From: Verrucomicrobiota bacterium
Lineage (GTDB): Bacteria > Verrucomicrobiota > Verrucomicrobiia > Limisphaerales > UBA9464
NCBI GenBank assembly: GCA_025354845.1
Contig: JANXMD010000734.1
Location: 1 to 17,880, forward strand
Length of the DNA stretch: 17,880 nt
Reading direction: 5' to 3'
A model generated the notes under the pieces. That model saw only the letters and a list, made by a program, of their open reading frames with translations. It made no database searches and was not told where the DNA came from. Made by a program: the position numbers and the translations under genes. Positions 7,646 through 17,100 of this stretch are shown in pieces. Every line of letters begins with the position of its first letter. Positions within the stretch are counted from its first letter, which is position 1.

Positions 7646-8563
7646 ATGCAGACTCCGGTATCGGTTACGGATCTAGAACGCGCAGAACGTCGTGCCGCCA
7701 TCATTACGGTGGTCACGCCGATCTTGGCTGTGCTTTTTGCGGGCTGGTATTTCTGGGGCCATGGCTTGTCGCTCCTCGATGTGATCCTCGCCTTGGTGAT
7801 GTATTCCATCACCATGATCGGCATCACGGTAGGCTACCATCGGCTGTTCACTCATCGCAGTTTTCAATGCACAAGCCCCGTTCGCATGGCGCTTTGCATT
7901 GCCGGCAGCATGGCGGCACAAGGGCCCGTCCTCTTTTGGACCGCGTGTCATCGCCGGCACCACCAGTGCAGCGACGCCGAGGGCGATCCGCATTCCCCCC
8001 ACCTGCACGGTGAGGGCGTTCGAGCGGTTATAGCCGGCTGCCTCCACGCCCACATCGGCTGGATGTTCTGGCATCGTCCGGAGAACTACATCCGTCGGGT
8101 TCCTGACTTGATCCGAGATCGTCGGCTAATGGTCCTCAACCGGATTTATCCCTGGCTCGTGCTCGCCGGTCTGCTGCTTCCTGGCGCGGCAGCCCTGGTC
8201 ATCACCGGCAAGTGGTCGGCGGCCGGAACCGCGGTTCTCTGGGCCGGCGGCGTTCGCCTGTTTGTGGCCCATCACACCACCTGGAGCATCAACTCCATCT
8301 GCCACCTTTTCGGCGATTCGCCGTACGATACTGGCGATCGCAGCCGGAACAACGGGGTTTGCGCCGTTCTTACCTTCGGCGAGGGCTGGCACAACAACCA
8401 TCATGCCTTCCCCACCTCGGCGCGTCACGGCCTGGAGTGGTGGCAGCTCGACTGCAGCTACTGGCTGATCCGCGCGATGTCGGCAGTCGGTCTGGCGTGG
8501 GATCTTCGCCATCCCAGCCTCGAGCAGCTGCATTCCCGCAGCGTCGCCCCGTCGGAAGCCTGA
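7646..8563 (+). CDS. Membrane fatty-acid (acyl-CoA/acyl-lipid) desaturase, delta-9 type
   Basis: 305 residues from ATG 7646 (MQTPVSV...). This is the first start that leaves a normal short cytoplasmic lead before the first membrane span; no Shine-Dalgarno is seen. The three histidine boxes of the integral-membrane desaturases are intact: HRLFTH (H65-H70), HRRHH (H102-H106) and HNNHH (H249-H253). The family's extra metal ligands in NSICH (N216, H220) are also present. Hydrophobic spans fall at ~18-37, ~42-63, ~80-99, ~167-187 and ~191-207, giving the usual arrangement with the di-iron site facing the cytoplasm. Such enzymes insert a cis double bond into saturated acyl chains using O2 and electrons from ferredoxin or cytochrome b5, so aerobic metabolism is implied. 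The fold and the length of the spacing between boxes fit the bacterial DesC/stearoyl-CoA group; the substrate (CoA or lipid-bound) is not readable from sequence. No electron-donor gene is adjacent. Confidence 0.93.
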   Translation: MQTPVSVTDLERAERRAAIITVVTPILAVLFAGWYFWGHGLSLLDVILALVMYSITMIGITVGYHRLFTHRSFQCTSPVRMALCIAGSMAAQGPVLFWTACHRRHHQCSDAEGDPHSPHLHGEGVRAVIAGCLHAHIGWMFWHRPENYIRRVPDLIRDRRLMVLNRIYPWLVLAGLLLPGAAALVITGKWSAAGTAVLWAGGVRLFVAHHTTWSINSICHLFGDSPYDTGDRSRNNGVCAVLTFGEGWHNNHHAFPTSARHGLEWWQLDCSYWLIRAMSAVGLAWDLRHPSLEQLHSRSVAPSEA

Positions 8564-8591
8564 ACGGCTCCGACGAGGCTGCAGACGGTGT

Positions 8592-8611
8592 CGGCTGGGT
8601 TTTCCCAGCCG
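8592..8611. terminator. Perfect 8-bp hairpin between convergent genes, terminator candidate
   Basis: CGGCTGGG (8592-8599), loop TTTT (8600-8603), CCCAGCCG (8604-8611), with a further T-G pair possible outside. It lies 28 bp after the desaturase stop and 28 bp before the stop of the minus-strand gene, so it is well placed to end both transcripts. No T-tract follows on either strand, so intrinsic termination would be weak. Confidence 0.5.
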
Positions 8612-8639
8612 GAGAGTTTCCGCAGGGACTTCGTTCCGC

Positions 8640-9389
8640 TTACTTCTTCTTGAACAGATCGCCGAGGCCCTTGGTGGCCTTGTCGACGGCGCCACCGACT
8701 CCTTCCACGGCTCCCTTGCCCAGATTGCCGATCTGACCCAGTTGCTTCGTCACGGCCGGAATCACCTGTTCGAAGACTGAGTTAAAGATCGTCTTGGTCA
8801 GCTCGCCCGCGGTGATGCCGTCGCCGCTGGCGCCGAGATTGGAGAGGTGAATGTCGGGCAGCGGCACCGAGAGGCCCTTGCCACCCAGGATGGAGAACTT
8901 CACGTCCACCTTGGCGCCCGAGAGGAGGAAGTCGTCCACCTGGAGCTTCTTCGTGGAGCCGGAGTCCGAGGCGGGTTTGGATTTCTCCGAGGCCGTGAAC
9001 GCGTCGATGTTCGCGAGGATCTTCTTGAGGTTGTTGTCCCCGAGCCCGCCCTCGATGGTGATTTCGGGATTGCTCACCGCCACGCGCTTGATGTGGATCT
9101 TGTCGCTCAGGACCGACCTGGGATCGACCTCCAGGGTGGCCTCGCCAAGGCGGATGGCGAAGGCGCTCTTGTAGCCCTCGGGATTGCCGAGAACAAAGTC
9201 CTTGATGGTGCCCGAGCCGCTGGAGGGCGAGAGCTCCACTCCACCCAGCGTGATGGGCGTGCCGGTGATCTTGGGGCCGACCGTTTCGACCCCTTTCTTG
9301 ACGATGGTTCCGATGTTGGAGCCGACGACGAATAGGGCCACGGCGGCCACGACCAGCAGCACTGCCGCGACCAGAGCGAGTTTCTTCAT
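8640..9389 (-). CDS. Small AsmA-like membrane-anchored protein, function unknown
   Basis: 249 residues, ATG at 9389-9387, stop TAA at 8642-8640. The frame continues 42 codons further upstream, but only the ATG start puts the Lys-Lys and single hydrophobic span (residues 4-23, LALVAAVLLVVAAVALFVVG) at the N-terminus. After the anchor comes a beta-rich body with VELSPSSGSGTIKDFVLGNP, then YKSAFAIRLGEATLEVDPRS, IHIKRVAVSNPEITIEG and LKKILANIDAF. These are the features of short AsmA/DUF748-related proteins, which are anchored in the inner membrane and project into the periplasm; larger relatives are linked to outer-membrane lipid homeostasis. The C-terminus (~215-249) is a glycine-rich, lysine-ended amphipathic tail. 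It shares no operon: it converges on the desaturase and diverges from the cytochrome cluster. GGGG directly abuts the start codon, which is too close for a normal ribosome site. The exact role is unknown. Confidence 0.72.
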   Translation of the reverse strand: MKKLALVAAVLLVVAAVALFVVGSNIGTIVKKGVETVGPKITGTPITLGGVELSPSSGSGTIKDFVLGNPEGYKSAFAIRLGEATLEVDPRSVLSDKIHIKRVAVSNPEITIEGGLGDNNLKKILANIDAFTASEKSKPASDSGSTKKLQVDDFLLSGAKVDVKFSILGGKGLSVPLPDIHLSNLGASGDGITAGELTKTIFNSVFEQVIPAVTKQLGQIGNLGKGAVEGVGGAVDKATKGLGDLFKKK

Positions 9390-9524
9390 CCCCAAATGAT
9401 CCAACGGGAAAGGTGGACTGGCAAGAAACGGAGAGACGTCCGGCGTGGGAATCGGGTCCACTGGCCGGGTTCCAATCCATTTTGAAGGTTGGCGCCCCTG
9501 AAGGCGTCCGCCCACACTACCGAC
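9390..9524. promoter_or_regulatory. Divergent intergenic region serving the AsmA-like gene and the cytochrome/DUF1501 cluster
   Basis: These 135 bp separate two divergent start codons, so the promoter of the downstream four-gene cluster should be here. I find no convincing -35/-10 pair and no Shine-Dalgarno before ATG 9525. Only short, imperfect inverted repeats are seen (for example GTGGAC at 9413-9418 and GTCCAC at 9456-9461). Confidence 0.3.
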
Positions 9525-12500
9525 ATGAATCCGTCCCCACTGTTCCGGCGATTCGCCGCTGCCTGCCTGGGTCTGGCCACCCTGACTGGCGGCGCGGGGT
9601 TGGCTGCCGCGGATTTTTCACGGGACATCCGGCCCGTATTGGAATCCCGATGCCTCCAATGCCACGGAGGCGCCAAGGCGGAGAATGCACTCCGGCTCGA
9701 TTCCCGTCGGGACGCCATGAAGGGCGGAGACCATGGTCCGGCTTGGGTGGCTGGAAAAGCGGAGGCGTCGCTGCTCGTCCAGGTGGTCACCGGCAGCCAT
9801 GCCGAGTTGGCTCGAATGCCCAAAAAGGCTGATCCGCTCCCCCCGGCAACCATCGCGCTGCTGAAAGAGTGGATCAACGAGGGCGCGAACTGGCCCGAAT
9901 CGATGGCGTCGATCGGCAACGCCACGCTTCACTGGGCCTTTCAACCGGTGCACCGCCCCCCGTTGCCACGACCGGAGGCCAGGGACCGTCGATGGGTGCG
10001 GAATCCCATCGATTCGTTTGTCGCCGCCCGCCTCGGGGTGGAAAAACTTCACCCGGCCCCTGAAGCCGATCGCGTCACGTTGATTCGACGGGTTAGCCTG
10101 GATTTGACCGGCCTCCCGCCGACGCCCGAGGAGGTGGATGCCTTCGTGGCTGACCACTCCGCCGACGCGTGGAAGAAGGTGGTGGAACGCCTGTTGAAGT
10201 CCCCGCACTACGGCGAGAAGTGGGGCCGCCACTGGCTGGACGTCGCCCGGTACGCCGATTCCAACGGCTTCGAGAAGGATCGCACCCGGTCTATCTGGCC
10301 GTATCGGGACTGGGTGATTGGCGCGCTGAACCGCGATTTACCCTTCGACCAGTTCACCATCGACCAGCTCGCCGGCGACCTGGTGCCGAACGCCACGCTC
10401 GATCAACGGGTTGCCACCGGATTCCTTCGAAATTCCATGGTCAACATGGAGGGTGGTATCGAGCCGGAGAAGTTTCGGGTCGAGACCATCATCGATCGCG
10501 TGGACGCCGTCGGGCGCTCCTGGCTGGGGCTGACCATCGCCTGCGCGCAATGCCACAGCCACAAATACGATCCGATCTCCCATACGGAGTACTACCGTTT
10601 CTACGATTTTCTCAACCAGGACTGCGAGCCAATGCTCGACGTGCCCAACGCCGATCAGCAAGGACGCCGCGCCACCATTCAGGCGAGCGCCCGCTCCGCG
10701 ATGGATCGGTTGTGGTCGGATACGTCGGTGAAGGGGCGATTCGAATCGTGGCTGACTGGCGTTCGGGATTTGCCGCCGATCTGGAAATTGATCGATGCGA
10801 AGGAGTGGCATTCGCAACCGATGAAGTTCGAGAAACAGGAGGACCTCTCCCTGCTCGGCGGCGGTGATGTGTACAACAGCGGCGTGTTGCGGGTGTGGGT
10901 GGACGTGCCCGAACCGGGCATCACCGGCTTCCGATTGGAAACACTCAATGACGCCAATCTTCCTTTCAATGGGCCCGGGCTGAGCGGCAAGGGCGACTTC
11001 CTAATTACCGAGTTCACGGTGGAGGCGACGCCACTTAAGGAATTGCTGTCGCCTGAGGCGGGATCGACGAAGTTTGTCGGCACCACCAACCGGATTCACT
11101 TCCGAAAGGCGGTGGCGGACATCGAGGCGCTCGGGCTTCCCGCCATGTCGATGATCGATGGCGTCACCACCAATGGCGGTTGGGGTTCCGCCTTCACCCG
11201 GGGCCGTCGCAACCAGGAACGCCGCGCCGTTTTTGAAGCGGAAAAACCTCTGGGCTTCGAGGGCGGGACGCGCCTGCTGCTCACCGTCCATTCGAAGCCG
11301 CAGGGCGGCTTGAATGCCTCCAGCGATCGTGTTTCCAATTTCATTCCGGGGCGCCTGCGCCTGAGTCTCACCACCGCCGGCGGCACGTTGGCGGCCGATC
11401 CGCTCAGCACCAGGCAGCGCAGTTGGCTTGCCCGTCCGCGCGACCAGTGGACGCCCGCGCAGGAGCGCGAGCTTTTCGAGGCGTTTGTCTTCCAGGATCC
11501 GACGCTCGCCGAGGCGACCCAGCAGTGGGATGCCCTGTGGAAGGACTGGCCCGACGCCGAGAATACCACGCTCGCGCTGGAGCAGCGTCCGGTGCGGCGT
11601 GCCACGCGGATCTTCAAGCGCGGGGACTGGCAGAAGCCGACCACCGAGGTGGCCGCTGGCGTTCCCGCAGTCCTGAATCCGCTGCCTTCCGGTGCTCCAG
11701 CAAACCGGCTTGGTCTAGCCCAGTGGCTCATCAGTCGGGACAACCCGCTCACCGCGCGGGTGATCGTGAACCGCATCTGGATGCAGTATTTTGGTCAGGG
11801 ACTGGTGATCACGCCCGAGGATTTTGGAACGCGCGCGGAAAAGCCGTCGCACCCTGAGCTGCTCGACTGGCTGGCTGGCGAGTTCATGGACCGCGGATGG
11901 AGCCTCAAGGAGCTACACCGCCTCATCGTCAACTCGGCGACGTATCGTCAGGCCTCACGCATTCCGCCGGCGCTGCTGGAAAGGGATCCTTACAACCGCC
12001 TGATCGCCCGTGGGCCACGGGTGCGTGTGGATGGAGAAGCCGTGCAAGACATCGCGCTCAAGGCGAGCGGGTTGTTGTCGGAGAAGATTGGGGGTCCGAG
12101 CGTCTTCCCGCCGCTGCCCGACGGCGTAATGGCCCTCGCCTACGGACCGATTGCGTGGAATGTGAGCGAAGGCGACGACCGCTATCGCCGCGGCATGTAC
12201 ACGTTCTGGAAGCGCAGCGTGCCGCATCCCGTGATGCTGACCTTCGATGCGCCGCCCGCCGAGCAGAGCTGCCCCCGTCGCATGCGCTCGAACACGCCGC
12301 TGCAGGCGCTCACCACGCTCAACGAGCCCACCTTCAACCAGGCGGCCCGCTGGCTGGCCTGGCGTTCGTTGCAGGTTTCCGCGAAGACGGATGCCGATCG
12401 TGCCGCGTGGGTTTTCCGCCAGTGCGTGAGCCGTCGGCCTGAACCCGGCGAGATCGCCACGCTTGTTGGCCTACTGGGTTCAGCCCGATCCGAATTCACC

Positions 12501-12650
12501 GCGCGTCCGAAAGAGGCGGCGCAGTTTGCCTTTGCCGATCCGAAGAACCCGGCGCCGCTGCCCGCCGGAATGACCATCCCTGACCTCGCCGCCTGGAGCA
12601 CTGTGGCGCGCGCCGTGTTGAACCTCGACGAGACCATCACCAAGGAGTGA
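9525..12650 (+). CDS. PSCyt1-PSCyt2(DUF1549)-PSD1(DUF1553) c-type cytochrome protein, copy A
   Basis: 1041 residues from ATG 9525. That start gives a Sec-type signal peptide (FRRF, then AAACLGLATLTGGAGLAAA, cleavage near residue 29). An upstream in-frame start at 9489 would bury it. PSCyt1 (~30-125) has haem site CLQCH (C43, C46, H47) and a possible distal ligand M98 in RMPKK. PSCyt2/DUF1549 (~157-365) has the hallmark strings SLDLTGLPPTPEEV, SPHYGEKWGRHWLDVARYAD and IWPYRDWV, plus a second haem site CAQCHSHKYDP (C340, C343, H344). Residues ~440-640 are a beta-rich insert with GITGFRLETL and NGPG (482). PSD1/DUF1553 (~690-990) has RGDW, NPLTARVIVNRIWMQYFGQG, PEDFG, RRGMYTFWKR and SNTPLQAL. 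These proteins sit in the periplasm, and their reaction is not established. The gene is followed after 4 bp by its DUF1501 partner, so the two are almost certainly co-translated. Confidence 0.93.
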   Translation: MNPSPLFRRFAAACLGLATLTGGAGLAAADFSRDIRPVLESRCLQCHGGAKAENALRLDSRRDAMKGGDHGPAWVAGKAEASLLVQVVTGSHAELARMPKKADPLPPATIALLKEWINEGANWPESMASIGNATLHWAFQPVHRPPLPRPEARDRRWVRNPIDSFVAARLGVEKLHPAPEADRVTLIRRVSLDLTGLPPTPEEVDAFVADHSADAWKKVVERLLKSPHYGEKWGRHWLDVARYADSNGFEKDRTRSIWPYRDWVIGALNRDLPFDQFTIDQLAGDLVPNATLDQRVATGFLRNSMVNMEGGIEPEKFRVETIIDRVDAVGRSWLGLTIACAQCHSHKYDPISHTEYYRFYDFLNQDCEPMLDVPNADQQGRRATIQASARSAMDRLWSDTSVKGRFESWLTGVRDLPPIWKLIDAKEWHSQPMKFEKQEDLSLLGGGDVYNSGVLRVWVDVPEPGITGFRLETLNDANLPFNGPGLSGKGDFLITEFTVEATPLKELLSPEAGSTKFVGTTNRIHFRKAVADIEALGLPAMSMIDGVTTNGGWGSAFTRGRRNQERRAVFEAEKPLGFEGGTRLLLTVHSKPQGGLNASSDRVSNFIPGRLRLSLTTAGGTLAADPLSTRQRSWLARPRDQWTPAQERELFEAFVFQDPTLAEATQQWDALWKDWPDAENTTLALEQRPVRRATRIFKRGDWQKPTTEVAAGVPAVLNPLPSGAPANRLGLAQWLISRDNPLTARVIVNRIWMQYFGQGLVITPEDFGTRAEKPSHPELLDWLAGEFMDRGWSLKELHRLIVNSATYRQASRIPPALLERDPYNRLIARGPRVRVDGEAVQDIALKASGLLSEKIGGPSVFPPLPDGVMALAYGPIAWNVSEGDDRYRRGMYTFWKRSVPHPVMLTFDAPPAEQSCPRRMRSNTPLQALTTLNEPTFNQAARWLAWRSLQVSAKTDADRAAWVFRQCVSRRPEPGEIATLVGLLGSARSEFTARPKEAAQFAFADPKNPAPLPAGMTIPDLAAWSTVARAVLNLDETITKE
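12642..12647 (+). promoter_or_regulatory. Shine-Dalgarno of DUF1501 copy A, embedded in the upstream gene
   Basis: AAGGAG lies inside the last codons of the preceding gene and ends 7 nt before ATG 12655. It supports this start and indicates translational coupling: ribosomes finishing cytochrome copy A uncover the site. No other complete gene in the window has so clear and well-spaced a site. Confidence 0.75.
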
Positions 12651-12654
12651 CCCC

Positions 12655-14124
12655 ATGAACCTGCCCTTTGAATTGGATTTGGAACGAAAGCGGTTTCTCA
12701 GCCGGCGCTGGTTTTTCCGCGACTGCGGCGTGGGTCTCGGCTCGATCGCCCTGGCGTCACTGCTGGGCGAGGGATCGGCGATGGCGGCGTCTACTTTGGC
12801 TCCGGCGCCACGTCCGATGGGGACCAATCCGCTCGCCCCCAAGAACCCGCATTTCAAAGGCCGCGCCAAGTCGGTGATCTACCTGTTCATGGCCGGCGCG
12901 CCCAGTCAGTTGGAGCTCTTTGATTACAAGCCGAGTCTCGCCAAATACGACGGCAAACCGGTGCCCAAGGAGATCCTCGGCGGCCAAACCTACGCCTTCA
13001 TCAAGCCCGACTCTGCCATCTACGCCCCGGAGTTCAAGTTCGCCCAGCACGGCAAGTCGGGTGCCTGGATGAGCGAGGCCCTTCCGGCGCTCGCCGGGGT
13101 GGCAGATGAGTTGACGATCATCCGCTCGATGACGACTGACGCCTTCAATCACGCCCCAGGTCAGATCTTCATGAACACCGGGTCCCAGCAGTTCGGACGC
13201 CCGAGCCTGGGCGCCTGGGTGACCTACGGGTTGGGCAGCGTGTCGCAGGATCTCCCGGGTTTTGTGGTGATGAACTCCGCCGGGGGTCTCAGCGGCGGCG
13301 CGGGCAACTACGGCGCCGGTTTCCTGCCCACGGTTTATCAAGGCGTCCAATTCCGAAAGGGCGCCGACCCCGTCCTCTACCTGTCGAATCCGGCCGGCAT
13401 GAGTGGGAGTCTGCAGCGCAAGACGCTGGACGCAGTCCGCGATCTCAACGAGCGCCGGCTGGGAACGATTGGTGATCCCGAGATCGCCACGCGCATCAAC
13501 GCCTTCGAAATGGCCTATCGGATGCAGACCAGTGCTCCGGAGCTGATGGATCTTTCCAAGGAATCCCCGGAAACCCTGGCGATGTATGGCGCCGAACCGG
13601 GCAAGGCATCGTTCGCCAACAATTGCCTCCTTGCACGCCGGTTGGTGGAACGCGGCGTGCGACATGTGCAACTCTTCCACGAGGCCTGGGATCATCATAG
13701 CGACGTGAAGGCTGGCGTGAAGACTCAGGCCGGCATCACCGACAAACCCTGTGCGGCGCTCATCCGCGATCTCAAGCAGCGCGGACTGCTCGACTCGACC
13801 CTGGTGGTGTGGGGCGGTGAGTTTGGACGGACCCCGCAGGTCGAAGCCAGCATGGAGCTCGGTCGATCCCTGGGACGTGACCACCATCCCCAAGCCTTCA
13901 CCATGTGGATGGCCGGCGGCGGTTCCAAGGCCGGTGCTACCGTTGGCGAAACCGACGAGTTCGGCTTCAACGTGGTTCGGGATCGCGTTCATGTGCATGA
14001 CCTCCATGCCACGATCATGCACCTGCTCGGCTTCGATCACGAAAAGCTGACCTTCCGATTCCAGGGTCGCGACTATCGACTCACCGATGTCCACGGTCAG
14101 GTGATTCAGTCCTTGCTGGCCTGA
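12655..14124 (+). CDS. DUF1501 family protein, copy A (alkaline-phosphatase-superfamily fold, Tat-like leader)
   Basis: 489 residues. The leader at residues ~13-45 reads FLSRRWFFRDCGVGLGSIAL, a twin-arginine pattern followed by a mild hydrophobic stretch; cleavage is likely near SAMAAS. The body follows DUF1501: SVIYLFMAGAPSQLELFDYK, then KSGAWMSEALPALA, DAFNHAPGQIFMNTG, WDHHSDV (W345-V351), WGGEFGRTPQ (W386 on), GRDHHPQAFTMWMAGGG (D409, H410, H411) and a terminal DLHATIMHLLGFDHEKLTFR. The clustered Asp/His residues match the metal-ligand positions expected for this alkaline-phosphatase-like superfamily, but the sulfatase CxPxR nucleophile motif is absent, so the reaction is open. It acts after export, presumably folded, beside the PSCyt/PSD1 partner encoded 4 bp upstream; this pairing recurs widely in Planctomycetota and Verrucomicrobiota. 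The next module begins 20 bp downstream, suggesting one transcript. Confidence 0.92.
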   Translation: MNLPFELDLERKRFLSRRWFFRDCGVGLGSIALASLLGEGSAMAASTLAPAPRPMGTNPLAPKNPHFKGRAKSVIYLFMAGAPSQLELFDYKPSLAKYDGKPVPKEILGGQTYAFIKPDSAIYAPEFKFAQHGKSGAWMSEALPALAGVADELTIIRSMTTDAFNHAPGQIFMNTGSQQFGRPSLGAWVTYGLGSVSQDLPGFVVMNSAGGLSGGAGNYGAGFLPTVYQGVQFRKGADPVLYLSNPAGMSGSLQRKTLDAVRDLNERRLGTIGDPEIATRINAFEMAYRMQTSAPELMDLSKESPETLAMYGAEPGKASFANNCLLARRLVERGVRHVQLFHEAWDHHSDVKAGVKTQAGITDKPCAALIRDLKQRGLLDSTLVVWGGEFGRTPQVEASMELGRSLGRDHHPQAFTMWMAGGGSKAGATVGETDEFGFNVVRDRVHVHDLHATIMHLLGFDHEKLTFRFQGRDYRLTDVHGQVIQSLLA

Positions 14125-14144
14125 GCCGTCTCTCTCTGTTTCCC

Positions 14145-17100
14145 ATGTTCGCTCCTCACTCCCAATTGAGTCCACGCCGGCGTTCTAACCTTTGGATCAC
14201 GCTCGCCGCGACGGGATTGAGCCTGCTCACGCTGCAGGCTGCTGCCGGCCCGAAGGTGGATTTCCGCCGCGACGTGGAGCCCGTGCTGGTGAAGCGCTGC
14301 TCCGAATGTCATGGGCAGGACAAGCAGAAGGGCGGGCTGCGGCTCGATCTCAAGTCTGCTGCACTCAAGGGTGGCAAGTCGGGAAAACCAGCGGTCACTC
14401 CGGGACATGCACCGATGAGCGCGATGATCGAGCGCATCCAGTCCACGGATCCCGATGAGGTCATGCCGTCGAAGGGGGAGCGTCTGACGCCAGAACAGAT
14501 CGCGGTGTTGACCGCGTGGATCGAGCAGGGGGCGGACTGGCCGGAGAATGAGGCTCGCCGTCACTGGGCATTCCAGAAGCCGGAGCGACCGACTCCGCCC
14601 GCCGTCAAAGATGCCGCCTGGGTTCGCAATGAGATCGACCGTTTCGTCCTGGCCCGTCTTGAACAAGAAGGTCTGCACCCGCAGGTGGAGGCCGATCGCG
14701 CGACCCTGTTGCGTCGGCTGAGCCTGGATCTCACCGGGCTCCCGCCCACCTGGGATGAGGTGCAGGCGTTCATAAAGGATTCGTCGCCCACTGCCTACGA
14801 GGCCGCGGTGGACCGCCTGCTCGCCTCGCCCCACTACGGGGAACACATGGCCCGCGGCTGGCTCGATCTGGCTCGGTACGCCGATTCCAACGGGTACCAG
14901 GTCGATCTGGCCCGCTCGATCTGGCCCTATCGCGACTGGGTGATTCGCGCCTTCAACGAGAACAAACGATTCGACCAGTTCACCATCGATCAGCTCGCGG
15001 GCGACCTGCTGCCCAATCCCACGGCGGATCAGCGCATTGCCACGGGCTTCAACCGCAATACCAAGATCAACGACGAAGGCGGCGGCGACGCGGAGGAATA
15101 TCGCGTGAAAGCCGTGAAGGACCGCTTGGCCACCTTCGGCACCGCGTGGCTCGGCTTGACCCTCAATTGTGCCGAGTGCCACAGCCACAAGTACGACCCG
15201 ATTTCGCACGAGGAGTACTACCGACTTTACGCCTTCTTCAACAACACCACGGACGGCGGTAACTACAGCTCGGCACCGAATCTTGGAGTTCCGTCTCCGG
15301 ACCGACGCCGGATCCTCGCGCACCTCGAAGCCGCCTCGAAGTCGGCCCGGTCGCAGCTGGCCGCTGCGGAGAAAACCCTGGCCGCTCGCCAGTCGGAATG
15401 GGAACGCCGGACGCGACGGGTTGGCGACGTGTGGAAGACGCTCCCGCTGGTCAAACCGAACTCCACCGGTGGCTCGAGCTATACCAACTTGCCAGACGGG
15501 TCGTTGCTCGCGACCGGGGTGAACCCGATCTACGACACCATCACCGTGGAATCGGAAACGGATCTCACGGGAATCACTGCGGTGATGCTCGAAGTGTTGC
15601 CCGATCCCAGCCTGCCGAAGAACGGTCCTGGCCGATGGGGACAGACCGGCAATTTCATCCTCGATGAGTTTGGTGTCAGCGCTGCACCGCGAATCGGTCC
15701 GGCTCCGGCCGAAACGAACCTGGTGATGGTGCGCGCCCGCGCCGACTGGGAACAGCAGTACTACCGCGCCGAGCACGCGATCGACCGCAATCCCAAGACC
15801 GGATGGGCCATCGGACCGAAGTTCGGCGAACGCCACTTCCTCATCGCCGAGTTCAAGGAACCGGCCGGATTCGCAGGGGGCAGCAAGTTGTCCTTCCGCT
15901 TCGATCACTATCACGGAAACAGCCACTGCGTCGGCCGGTTCCGCATTTCGGTGACCCGCGAAAAGGATCCCAACGCGCTCTGGCCGGTGCCGAGCGAGGT
16001 TCGCGAGGCGTTGCCGATTCCTCTGGCCCGACGGGATGCCGCTGTGAATGCCAAGATCGCCGCGTGGTATCGCACTGCAGATCCCGAGCTTCGCCAGTGG
16101 GAGCGTGAGGTGGCGCGTCTCGACCAGCGGCTGCAGGAGATTCCCAAGGAAAAGGCCACAACCTTGGTCATGCAGGAACGATCCGAACCCACGCCGCGTG
16201 TCACGCACATCCACAATCGCGGTAACTTCCTCGACCCGGGTCGCGAGGTGACTGCCGGAGTTCCGGAGGCCTTCCCGCCGTTGCCCGCTGTTGCAGTGAC
16301 CAACCGGCTTGCCCTCGCACGCTGGCTGGTGTCGGGCGACAATCCGCTAACCGCACGGGTCGCAGTGAATCGCCATTGGGAGCACACCTTCGGCACCGGC
16401 ATCGTAAAAACCAGCGAGGACTTCGGGCGCCAAGGCGAGGTGCCGTCACATCCCGCGTTGCTCGACTGGTTGGCCTCCGAATTCGTTCGCAGCGGATGGG
16501 ACACTAAGGCGTTGCAGAAACTGTTGGTGATGTCCGCCACCTACCGCCAATCCGCGGCCGCGGATCCCGTCCGCTTGGAAAAGGATTTCTACAACCGTTT
16601 GCTCTCACGCGGTCCGCGCTTCCGCATGGACGGCGAGATGATCCGCGATCAGGCCCTCGCCGTGAGCGGGCTCCTGAACCCGGAGGTCGGCGGACCCAGC
16701 GTGTATCCGGTTCAGATCCCCAATCTCTGGAAAGAAATCGGATTCCTTCGTCCGGAGATTGGCATGGACGAATGGCCGGTGAGCGAAGGGCCTGAGTTGT
16801 ATCGTCGTGGCGTCTATACCTTCTGGCGGCGCGTCTGCACCTACCCCACTTTCGCCACGTTTGATGCGCCCAGCCGCGAGGTCTGCGTGGCCCGCCGCCC
16901 TCGAACCAACACGCCACTCCAGGCGCTGGCGGGATTGAACGATCCGACCCTGCTCGAAGCAGCGCGGGCCTTCGCGCAACGGGTGCTCACCGAAGGCGGT
17001 GGCACGACGACTCAGCAGGTGGAATTCGCGTTCCGAACCTGCCTGGGGCGTGTGCCCTCGGTCTCGGAATCCGCGCGACTCCGAGCGTTTCTGGACCAGC

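Noticed and set aside
12262..12290. SCPRRM in PSD1 of copy A as a sulfatase CxPxR motif
   Set aside because: Pro directly follows Cys, the spacing is wrong, and the protein family is DUF1553, not a sulfatase.
12700..12740. Cysteine in the DUF1501 leaders (RDCGVG, QSCGTG) as a lipoprotein anchor
   Set aside because: The residues before the Cys do not form a lipobox and the Cys precedes the hydrophobic stretch rather than following it.
14106..16214. 702-codon open frame antisense to cytochrome copy B and the end of DUF1501 copy A
   Set aside because: Shadow of high-GC coding sequence; similar shadows oppose the other long genes (for example 12757-14175).
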